Source: Phytophthora sp. 'mugwort'
Lineage: Eukaryota; Oomycota; Peronosporomycetes; Peronosporales; Peronosporaceae
DNA: 64,000 nt
Assembly (NCBI GenBank): GCA_033558025.1
Contig: JAUCEF010000017.1
Location: 1,426,001 to 1,490,000, forward strand
Direction: 5' to 3'
Position 1 is the first letter of the stretch, and each line of letters opens with the position of its first letter. Below, piece after piece: positions 42,215 through 50,595 of the stretch. The translations under genes and the position numbers were made by a program. Under the pieces are notes generated by a model. That model saw only the letters and a program-made list of their open reading frames with translations, was not told where the DNA came from and searched no databases.

Positions 42215-44088
42215 TGGACAAGTTTGGCGTGTACCTGGCATTTCACTCAGGAGCACGGGGGCAGCACCTGTCGCGCCACTCCGTCGCTCAATATTTCCGC
42301 CAGGTGAAGTGCTGGCTCCTGGACGAGTATCCTGTCCAAGGCGGCACTGTAGCACGGCAGCTGCTGAGCATGGGGTGCACGCTTGAGCAGCACTGCATCA
42401 AGCGCGAAAGTGGTGAATGTGTCAAAAAGGCGGTTGCACCCACGAAGGAGGATCTCAAGAAGATGACAAGGTATCTGTATCCAACGGCTAGCTGTGCGTC
42501 AAACTACCAAGATGTAGCTCTGTTATGCCTCTTGTGGTACCTCTTTGGCCGCGCTTCGGACCTGACCTTCGTTCGGAAGCAGCAGCTCTCCATAGGTGCT
42601 GGCGGCGTGCTCTTCATCCGCTGCATCCGCATGAAGACGTCCGACGAGCTGGCACTGTCGCTCTTCCCCGATGCTGACTTCGCGACTTATCCGCTGCTGG
42701 CGCTCGCGCTGGCTTCGATCACCCAGGCGTCGCCTTGCGCAGCGCTCCTCAACCACCTACCAGTGCAGTCGAAAAACGTTCCCATTGAGCTGATCGACTC
42801 CATCCCGTTGCTGGACCTGCTTGAGGAAACCGGCAGCCTGGGTTCTTCTCAGGCGTCAACGAGAAGCAGCACAGTCCACACGTCGCCGACGATTGGTATT
42901 CACGCTCTTGTCAACCACTTGCTCGATCGTGTCGCTGGACCCGCTGGAATCGAAGAGCCGCTAACCTCTCATTCGTTTCGACGCGGCGGTGCCCAGCATG
43001 CCAACGCGTGCTCAGAGCTGACGGCGCAGTGGATCTTCGATCGCGGAGCCTGGAACTTGACCATGACGAACAAAGCCTTCGCCTACGTCTTCAATACTCC
43101 GAAAGAAGACCATCAAGTCGCGAAGGTACTGAGCGGAATGGCGCCAAAGCAAGCCTCTGTTCTTCCATCGCTGGAAGTCTTCGACTCGGCAACACAAGAG
43201 CAGATTAGGGAGGTTAGCCACAAGCTCTTCAACGCGAGTCAGGCGCTGGGTAAAAACAAGGCCTTCAACGTTTGCGCTGCTGTGAGAGACATGCTGACAG
43301 CAACCACCATCCTCCACTACCCGTCACTGATGAAGACCAACGCGCAGGGGCCAGCGATGACAACGATCCAGCGCTGCGGCAAGGCCTCTGGTGTGACCAC
43401 GTCGAACCTGCTTGCTTGGTCACTGCAACTCACGAGGTCTGCTGATCCCGCTCACACCACCGCGGACGACTTGACGGAAGGAAACATGAAGGCCAAAGTT
43501 GCGTTCGATCATCAGACTGCATTGATAGAGATGTTAATCGCGGCCAACTGTCGCCTCGAGGCTCGGGTCAACTTGCTAGAAGCTACAAGCATCAACACTG
43601 GAGAGAACACATCAGGACACCGCGGTGAGCAGGCAAAGCGACCAAGAGATGAAGATGAAAACCTACCAGTGAAGCGCCGACGTAGATCGAAGACGATACC
43701 TCTCGTCGACACCTGGTTTGCGTGGTACACGGCAGTTCCGCGTGGATGGATGAGTACTAACAAGCACAATAAGTCGGACGCCAAGCACCTCGTGGCTTTC
43801 ATGAAGCTCTCCATTGAAGACGGATACGCGCTCGACGAGCTGTCACCGAGCTACAAGGATAATGTCCGCCAGCTTGGAGAGATAGCATCAAGCAAAGTCG
43901 TGGCGTACCTCCGCGCGCGAAACGTATCGTCAACGGGATCTAACGCTGTGCTCAAGGAGCTTCGTCATCTGCATCGCGAGGGAAGTCTCAATGACCTCAT
44001 CAGCGCCTACCACCAACGCCTTGCAATCGGTAAAGTTGTAGACCCTGCGCCACTCCATCACCAAGGCACACTCAGGCCGCTTCTGTAA
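42214..44088 (+). CDS. Crypton tyrosine recombinase, copy 2 (long open frame)
   Basis: A 624-codon uninterrupted frame. Residues 1-60 complete the N-terminal domain (FGVYLAFHSG...AQYFRQVKCWLLDEYP). The catalytic domain has Arg113 (FGRASDL), His253/Arg256 (HSFRRGG) and Tyr291 (FAYVFNT). C-terminal to it are a Leu-rich coiled coil (about residues 425-460), a basic patch (VKRRRRSKT, about 489-497) and a Trp-rich DNA-binding-like segment (TWFAWYTAVPRGW...DAKHLVAFMKL). Catalytic residues are all present, so this copy could be active if the N-terminal frame is joined. Copy 1 is clearly related but diverged, so this is not a recent tandem duplication. Confidence 0.8.
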   Translation: MDKFGVYLAFHSGARGQHLSRHSVAQYFRQVKCWLLDEYPVQGGTVARQLLSMGCTLEQHCIKRESGECVKKAVAPTKEDLKKMTRYLYPTASCASNYQDVALLCLLWYLFGRASDLTFVRKQQLSIGAGGVLFIRCIRMKTSDELALSLFPDADFATYPLLALALASITQASPCAALLNHLPVQSKNVPIELIDSIPLLDLLEETGSLGSSQASTRSSTVHTSPTIGIHALVNHLLDRVAGPAGIEEPLTSHSFRRGGAQHANACSELTAQWIFDRGAWNLTMTNKAFAYVFNTPKEDHQVAKVLSGMAPKQASVLPSLEVFDSATQEQIREVSHKLFNASQALGKNKAFNVCAAVRDMLTATTILHYPSLMKTNAQGPAMTTIQRCGKASGVTTSNLLAWSLQLTRSADPAHTTADDLTEGNMKAKVAFDHQTALIEMLIAANCRLEARVNLLEATSINTGENTSGHRGEQAKRPRDEDENLPVKRRRRSKTIPLVDTWFAWYTAVPRGWMSTNKHNKSDAKHLVAFMKLSIEDGYALDELSPSYKDNVRQLGEIASSKVVAYLRARNVSSTGSNAVLKELRHLHREGSLNDLISAYHQRLAIGKVVDPAPLHHQGTLRPLL

Positions 44089-44185
44089 TACAACACGCCG
44101 TATTCACCCGTATCCTTGTGGTCGGTGCTTCCGTAGATGTCGCTCGCTTGGAGGTCTGCCACAGTCAATAGAGTATAGATAAATT

Positions 44186-44250
44186 TACCGGTGGGTGGAA
44201 TCGAACCACCTCCTTCCCTTTCGGGAGCTCTTCCATTGAGCTACATCGGT
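44186..44250 (-). ncRNA. tRNA-like sequence with a shortened anticodon arm
   Basis: On the minus strand the 65 nt fold as a cloverleaf. The acceptor stem is ACCGATG/CACCGGT (6 of 7 pairs), the D-arm is GCTC/GAGC, and a perfect 5-bp T-arm GGTGG/CCACC encloses TTCGATT. Box B (GGTTCGATTCC) is perfect. Between D- and T-arms only 16 nt remain, forming TCCC-GAAA-GGGA, a 4-bp stem with a GAAA tetraloop, so no 7-nt anticodon loop exists. It is therefore not a decoding tRNA. It may be a SINE head, a tRNA pseudogene, or a tRNA-mimicking processing signal. It lies about 100 bp beyond the Crypton stop and abuts a GTG microsatellite. Confidence 0.6.
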
Positions 44251-44309
44251 AGTGGTGGTGGTGGTGGTGGTGGTGGTGGGGGTGGTGGTGGTGGGGGGGG
44301 GGGGGGGTA
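44251..44309. repeat. (GTG)n microsatellite ending in a G homopolymer
   Basis: About 45 bp of GTG repeats are followed by a run of about 14 G. It directly abuts the tRNA-like sequence. Homopolymer length may be assembly-dependent. Confidence 0.9.
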
Positions 44310-44862
44310 GACAACAACATCGCAGGGGATACTCAGCTGGAGGATCGACGGAGAATTAACGACCACGGTTCTTTGTGGAAGCGACAACCCTCTTAGAAGT
44401 GCCATGGGCACAACCCCTGAATTCACCAGGCCAGGTAGTCAATCGATCACTGAGGTCGCAGGCCAAATGGCGCAGTCAAAATTGCACGTGTGCCACTCAT
44501 TTGCAAGATGTAATTACGCCTGCCACCTATCAATGAGCCAGTCATTTGCGAGGGGATTTTTTACGGGCTGTATGTCATTTTACGAAAGCCTCCACAACTT
44601 GGTGCGATATAAAATTCTGCGATATGGTCGGATGCTAGTCGGAAATGCGGCGACGGTCGGAGTCGTGATGATATGGGCGGTTGGCGACTTCTTGATGCGC
44701 TCTGCACATTATGGACAGCCCCTTTCCAACAACGTATGGTGGATATCTAGTATATTTATTACTACAGTAGAGGACTATACGGTATTGACTGGACATAAAT
44801 ACATAATTTTCCTATTGGCCAAAACTAAAAATTGGTACTTGGAGTTCAGACTAGCACCGAGA
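44310..44862. other. Upstream region of the coiled-coil gene
   Basis: An in-frame open stretch runs from 44404 into the gene at 44863, but its composition differs (membrane-like and Trp/Cys-rich, no conservation evidence), and it contains GTCGGA motifs shared with the Crypton flanks. It is treated as transposon-derived flank plus promoter rather than coding. Confidence 0.4.
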
Positions 44863-46886
44863 ATGGCTGTATCGCGTACGCGAACCGCCAAGGCGCCTGC
44901 GGCCGCTGCTGCTGCTCGCAAGCGGCGACGGGCGGGATCCGATCCTTCCTCGTCTGAGGACGAGAAGGAGATGGTAAGGGACACGCGCCGAGGCCGCGGC
45001 AAGCGTCAAAAGGCCAGCGTCATCCTGGACGAGTTCAAGAGTCTAGACGCGCTACTGAGCAACGATTTGGCCGAGAAACGTAAGCGCGAGAATCGCGAGC
45101 GAAAGATGCAGAAACTTCTTAAGGAGAGTGAGGCCGCGGAGCAGGACGCACCGCTGGGCAAGCTCATGAGCAGCATGGATACTAACATGTCGACGCTCTC
45201 GGGCGATAACTACCTCTTTTCGGCCTCGGACGTGACGGTCACGGAGGAAAAGTTTGGCTACGTATTCACGCCGATGACGGAGGTATATCGACGGGCTGCT
45301 GTAGATTGATACTGGAGATGATGCGAGTTTTTTTCCGACTAATTGCTGCTTGCTTGACTGATGCAGCCGCTACGGTATCGCACGTACAAGGCGACGGAGA
45401 GGGAGTTGCAGAGCGATCTCAAGCTCGTGTATGAGGCCATGCAGTCTATTGACGACGAGGATCTCGGTGGGCTGCTATGGTCCAAAGCCATTCTAATCCG
45501 ATGCATGCTCAAGCGCCAGAATGAATCGACGACACGAGGCTCTGCGATGACTCCAATTCTCTTGCCTTCGAAGATTGGGTCCTGGTTATTTATGACAAGT
45601 ACGTTGCACAGTTGTTGGTCTAGGATGGCATTTCGTGCGAGATCTGACAAGTAATGTGGTGATCTACTTGTTTGTTTATTTTACTCTAAAGTGTCAACTC
45701 ACAGCAACAGTCACGTGGTTGGAGGGTGTTTCAGCAATCTCTTTTTGATTCAGAGCTCGGCAAAGAAGCCTATTCCGAATTTAAGCTCGGGTCTGCCTGT
45801 GGCGTGCTTTGCACATCCGCTTGAGGATTTTCGATCAGCGTTTGGCGCTGAGATACCTCCTTTCGAAATGGAGTGGGAGCCGTCAATTTACGATTTCCTC
45901 AATGCCTTCCGCGCATACGGTTTCCAGGACAGCAAGCGATCGATGAGCGTGAAAAGCAAGATCCCTGTAACGCCACCTGTCGCAAAGCAATCACGTGTAC
46001 TACCATTCCCGACCCTTAACATGCACTACGTCCTGCTGTACTTGGTGCTTTGTCTGCGCACGAAAACACTAAAGTTGGAAAGTTACGACGCCTTTAGCTT
46101 TACGATGTTTTTCCTGCGTATGCAATTTGAGAACGACATCCATGCAAGTATCGTAGACCTGGCTTCCATCTGTATCGAAGAACTACTTGACGTGTTTCCT
46201 CGAGCTGAGTGGCGAAGGGAGTGGGCGCCGCAGCTTGTGCTTCGCATTGCTGGAGCGAACGAAGGTTTGTTTGATTCGGCCGCGGGCTGGCTTGCTGTTG
46301 CACGTCGACTTCCACGCACCGTGCGGGGTACACAACTAGCCACAGGACTGGCGATCTACGTCCTGCAACATCGAATTGACAAATATCCACAGGAAGGGGT
46401 ACGTCAATTCTTTTTTTTTTGCATGGTAAATACGAGCTTTCGACTTATTTCGTTTGTGCCAATTCCTATATGCAGGAAACGTCTGAAAAGCCGCTGAAAT
46501 TTCCGATCCAGAGTGGACTTGTTGTTGACATTGTCGCTGGCATTGTGGAGGACTTGACGCAGAAGTATGCGGAAACCCGCAAGAGTAGCAAGGAATCGAA
46601 GAAAACGCCGCCATTCGATCTCCTTTGCAAGAAGGTCGCGTTAATGGATCTGGCTTTGCAGGCCTTTCTGAATATTCTCACCCCGGAGGAAATGAAAATT
46701 ATGTTGGGCAAACTTGACCAGCTAGCTGACGCACACAAGTCGACGATGTCGGCGAAATGGCACGAGCTCAAGACGCTGGTTAGTCTCATGCATCGCAAGT
46801 ATTCGCTTGAGAATCTGCGCATCGGCCGCGGCCGAAGTGCATCACCATCTGCGAAAGCTATGCTGTCGTTCAGTGATGATGAGTAA
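44863..46886 (+). CDS. Conserved nuclear-type coiled-coil protein, unassigned (SLF2/FAM178-like?)
   Basis: Four exons (44863-45282, 45367-45598, 45692-46398, 46476-46886) total 1770 nt, 589 residues. The start MAVSRTRTAKAPAAAAAARK precedes a basic, Ser/Asp/Glu-rich tract (KRRRAGSDPSSSEDEKE) typical of nuclear proteins. A charged coiled coil follows (LDALLSNDLAEKRKRENRERKMQKLLKE). The rest is a large helical domain (LNMHYVLLYLVLCLRTKTLK; FDLLCKKVALMDLALQAFL; LTPEEMKIMLGKLDQLAD) ending in a Ser/Asp-rich tail. The layout recalls SMC5/6-associated SLF2/FAM178 proteins, but I could not confirm this by motif. It is convergent with CDC5, 121 bp between stops. Confidence 0.65.
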
Positions 46887-47007
46887 TGTTACTGCTTCAT
46901 TAAGCTGATAGAGAATGCAGGGTCAAACAGGGATACGGAATAGAGATTTAACTGGGCATGGTTGAAGGATTGAGACTTTACGTTGGAAGCCAGCTTTTGG
47001 TAGCAGA

Positions 47008-49326
47008 CTACTGCTGCTCTGGGAGCAATGCTGCGTATCGCTTCTGCAAGTTGACTTCAATGAGTTGCTGCGAGTTAACATCGTTCGCCAAGCGCGCCAT
47101 GCGGCTTTGCAGCGCTTGGGCCTCAAGACTTGACAAATTCTCGAAACACGCCTGCTCAATCACAGCATTCTGAAGTTCTGTCATGTGGTCGCGCAAAAGC
47201 TCCAGGCCCTGCTGCGTGCGGCGGTAAAATCCACCATTAACGACCCGCGCACGTTCATCCAGCTTTTGTGCGCGTTTACTAAGGAACTGCTCAGTTTCCT
47301 TCAGCTCCGTAAAACGAGCTTGCACAGCACGCAACTTGTCCTCGTCAGAGGTAGCAAACTGAAAAGACACACCGGCACTCTTTCCATCGCTCTCAGCTTT
47401 GCTTAAATAGCGAGCTTGCACTTCTTCCCACTTCGCACCAAGTAGTGAGGCGTCCTGGGATTTCCACACATCGTTTACGCCACACAGACTAGCCTCAATC
47501 TCCACCATTTGCCGCGCACGCTCCATCTCGCTGTCAGAAAATTGCTCTAGGTGCGGGACTACAACTGCGCTTGAAGATTTCTTGCGCTTTTTACTTTTCT
47601 TTGACTTGCCATTATCCACGGGGTATTTAACAGCATCATGTTCCAGCATTCGGTACATTTCATCTGCAATCTCGTTCACCGCGCTGTGAATCAACACCTT
47701 TTTCACCTTCGATGGACGAGGGAGCCCCTTCTGCACAGCAGTGGACCGCCGTTTGAGTTCACGTTCACGTTCCAACTCGCGTTGCTGCTGCTCACGAGCT
47801 TCTCGTTCACCAGCGTCCTCCTCACGAAAAGAGGTGACCCGATCATCGTCTCCATCCTCTTTCTCCGGGACATTAATCTCATACTCATTCTGGGGCGCAG
47901 GTAAGCTATCGAAGCCCTTGCGTAAACTAGCAGCCAGTCGCTTGGCCCGAGCCTTTTCTGCCTTAGCATTCTCAGCCTCTGTGCCGTAAAGCTGTTCCGG
48001 ATTGATGCCTAGCTCATCGCGAAGGGGTGTACGTGTAGCAGAAGTCGGCGTCTTGTCACTGATTGCACCAGACACAGCCGAAGATGGTGTCCGAGATGGG
48101 GTAGCTCCTACATAGCCTGTTCCTTCATAGAGCTCGACATTCTCACCGCCTAAAAGAGGGGTGGCACTGTTTCGCATGGCAAGTAGATTTGCCGTTTCCT
48201 GCATAATATTGTCGTGCACATCACGACTAGAAGGCGTAGCAGTCGCACTCCCAGTGACGGACCGCAGTGGCGTGGCACTATAGTCACTCATGAGCGCACG
48301 CGTCTCAGTAGCTAAACCATTTTCAAGAGCGAGAGCGGCTGCGTGCGTGGCGTGCATGCCCAACTTGGCTAGATCACTCAATTCGTCGTTAGAAACTACG
48401 GGAGCAGGTAACGCCAGCGGAATACGCTTGATCGCATTGATCGGATCGTTCTTCTCATTCACCGCCGCGATAATCTGTGGAAGGTTTGATTTCATGAGCG
48501 ATTTTTGTCGCTTGGCATCCTGTTTGTGCTCCTTCTTCTCCTGAGCATCGCGACGCACGCCCTCTAGCTTGTCCAGCTGCAGCGCTGCACGTTTGGGGTC
48601 AATCCCCTTACTGGAAATCCGTTTCTCCTCTGCAACATCATAAAACCCAGCCGGGACTTTCTTCTCAAACGGGATCTCGCTCGCATAGTCGATGAACTTG
48701 CGCTTCTTCGTGTTCACTTTCGGGTTGGACGACATGATGCCGGCAGCCTTCAGTTCGCGTTTCTTCTGCAATACAGCAAGGCGTCTGGCCTCTTCCAACT
48801 GTTTCTCACGGGCCTTGCGCTTGGCCTTCTTGCCCTTGGTGTTAGCCAGACGCGCTCTGGCTTCGGACAGCATCTCCTTCTCGTCTTCGTCCATGTCCAC
48901 GGGATCGGGACGCGCGGGCTTGTTCTCCGGGTTGGGGTCGATCTCTCCGGGGCGCAGACGCCTCGGATCGTCGCTCACCTCGACCCCCTCCTTCTGCTGG
49001 GCCGCATCCAGTAGCCGCTCATAGTGCTCCATGCACTGCGCGGCCGTGCGGCCCACAATGGGGGCGATGGTACGCCACTGTGATGGCATGAGCTTGGCCA
49101 AGTGCAGCAGCTTCTCCTCCTCCTCCCGGCTCCACTCGGTCTTCTTGATGCTCGGATCCAGCCACTCATACCAGCGCGCCTTGCACTGCTTGGCCGACTT
49201 GCGCGACAGCAGCGACGCCACACGCGCCCACTGGTTCATGCCGTACTTCATTACAGCCGCCTTGAGGATCTCATCCTCCGTGTTTTTCCACACGCCGCCC
49301 TTGATCATGATACGCATGGCTGCCAC
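47008..49326 (-). CDS. CDC5L: CDC5-like Myb-domain splicing factor
   Basis: A single-exon frame of 772 residues. Two N-terminal Myb repeats (residues about 10-58: GVWKNTEDEILKAAVMKYG, QWARVASLL, KQCKARWYEWLDP; and about 60-110: WSREEEEKLLHLAKLMP, QWRTIAPIVGRTAAQCMEHY) are nearly invariant across eukaryotic Cdc5/Cef1. After them come an acidic/basic linker (PDPVDMDEDEKEMLSEARARLANTKGKKAKRK split over about 140-175), a Thr/Pro-rich central part with TPxR/SATPL phosphosite-like repeats, and a coiled C-terminal domain. Cdc5 is a core member of the Prp19/NineTeen spliceosome complex. It is divergent from the CIBAR-like gene, 112 bp apart. Confidence 0.94.
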   Translation of the reverse strand: MAAMRIMIKGGVWKNTEDEILKAAVMKYGMNQWARVASLLSRKSAKQCKARWYEWLDPSIKKTEWSREEEEKLLHLAKLMPSQWRTIAPIVGRTAAQCMEHYERLLDAAQQKEGVEVSDDPRRLRPGEIDPNPENKPARPDPVDMDEDEKEMLSEARARLANTKGKKAKRKAREKQLEEARRLAVLQKKRELKAAGIMSSNPKVNTKKRKFIDYASEIPFEKKVPAGFYDVAEEKRISSKGIDPKRAALQLDKLEGVRRDAQEKKEHKQDAKRQKSLMKSNLPQIIAAVNEKNDPINAIKRIPLALPAPVVSNDELSDLAKLGMHATHAAALALENGLATETRALMSDYSATPLRSVTGSATATPSSRDVHDNIMQETANLLAMRNSATPLLGGENVELYEGTGYVGATPSRTPSSAVSGAISDKTPTSATRTPLRDELGINPEQLYGTEAENAKAEKARAKRLAASLRKGFDSLPAPQNEYEINVPEKEDGDDDRVTSFREEDAGEREAREQQQRELERERELKRRSTAVQKGLPRPSKVKKVLIHSAVNEIADEMYRMLEHDAVKYPVDNGKSKKSKKRKKSSSAVVVPHLEQFSDSEMERARQMVEIEASLCGVNDVWKSQDASLLGAKWEEVQARYLSKAESDGKSAGVSFQFATSDEDKLRAVQARFTELKETEQFLSKRAQKLDERARVVNGGFYRRTQQGLELLRDHMTELQNAVIEQACFENLSSLEAQALQSRMARLANDVNSQQLIEVNLQKRYAALLPEQQ

Positions 49327-49438
49327 AGAGGGGGGACGCGTAGCAAGCTGGAGGCTAGAGCGCTAGAGACAATTAAGGCGTTGTCCCCCAATTAACGGTT
49401 CACACCGAGCGTACATAACCTTTGGGTGGTGGACACCA
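49327..49438. promoter_or_regulatory. Very short divergent promoter (CDC5 / CIBAR-like)
   Basis: Only 112 bp separate the two divergent start codons. Both 5' UTRs and core promoters must fit here or overlap the coding regions. No clear initiator was chosen. Confidence 0.4.
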
Positions 49439-50360
49439 ATGCTACAAACATTTGGTAAAGTTGGTGCGGCACGTATCTTGAAGTTGATGTCGAGCATGGA
49501 GCAGCGCGGGCGGCTGGCAGCACAGCTGCAGTTCATGGAGCGCAATGGGCGCGCGCTGGAGGAGCTGGTGGCCAAGATGATGAGGGCACGTGAGGAGCAG
49601 GAGACTTTCCTGAGTGCGTTCGCCAAGAGCCTGAAGGACATCGCGGCGCAGGAGGAGTGCGCGCCATTGGCGCAGTGTCTCGGGAGTCTAGGCGAGAGCA
49701 GCCAGAAGCTGGTGAGTGAGAGCCACGAAGTCATGATGCTACGGCCCGAGACGGAGATCCTGCAGGTGGTCACTCAGATCCAAGACTGGGCCATTGTTCC
49801 GATAAAGGTGCGGAACAGAACGAGAAGGAAAGCACAAGAGTGTCGGGCGGATCTGACGTGTGGACTGCGTGCTACAGAGACTGCTGGAGGATCGGGAGAA
49901 GGCCTTAAAAATCGAGGCTAAGCTGCAGAAAGAGTACGACGAGCTGAGAGTACGTGGGCATGTGATGGTTGACGGTGGCCGTGTTGTCAAGGTGCTAATT
50001 GTTGATGTGCGTGCAGCGAGGGAGTTCCGCGAGGGAGAAGGAGAAGAAGCTGCGGATGCTGTCAGACCAGAAACGACGAGTAGAGAACGTTAACGCGCTG
50101 CTGGATACGCACATGGACAATTTCGACCGTTACCGCGTCCAGAAGATGAAGGTATACGTACAACCGTTCCTTAGCTAGTCAATTGACAAGTTTCCTCTGA
50201 TTACCTCCGAATCGATGTTGTATCGCAGAAAATCGTGAGCGAGTTGGCTCGATCGCAGGCATTTTATCACGCAAAAGGGCTGGAGCTATTCGCGGTTCCA
50301 TGCCAAAGCATCGCAAAACTTGACTCGACGGATGCAACGAAACGAACGCCACAATCTAAC
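49439..50360 (+). CDS. CIBAR/FAM92-type BAR-domain protein
   Basis: Four exons (49439-49807, 49878-49949, 50017-50151, 50229-50360) total 708 nt, 235 residues. The entire protein is helical and charged, as a BAR-like dimer requires. The strongest family block is near the C-terminus: RYRVQKMKKIVSELARSQAFYHAKGLELF, where FAM92 proteins have a QKMKDI...E...FHGKALE motif. FAM92/CIBAR proteins act at the ciliary base with chibby and bend membranes during ciliogenesis. Assignment is by this block, length and helical layout. The stop at 50358 is followed by an open stretch in another frame, so a further exon cannot be excluded. Confidence 0.68.
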
Positions 50361-50595
50361 CCAGCGGAGGTAAGCTAGGTACTTTGACAAGAACAAAAGC
50401 TTGAAGCGTTGATGTACCCCTTGGATACCTCCTAGTAGCTCGGTTGTTGTGTATCCTCATCGCGGTCGCTCATGACTTACCAATATTTCGCACACATTGC
50501 CTTTATGATTATCGTAGAATACAAAATTGTTTTTCATCAGTACCAGTATTAATTTTCCACCGCGAGGCGCCTTTCAGGTCCACTTTCGAACAGAG

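Noticed and set aside
41690..44670. Shared TGTCATTTTACG words (about 41704 and 44572) as Crypton 2 termini
   Set aside because: The match is short, the following sequence diverges, and no consistent element boundary could be drawn from it.
44404..44862. In-frame N-terminal extension of the coiled-coil gene
   Set aside because: Composition changes abruptly at 44863, where a typical basic nuclear N-terminus begins, and the upstream part shares motifs with the Crypton flanks.
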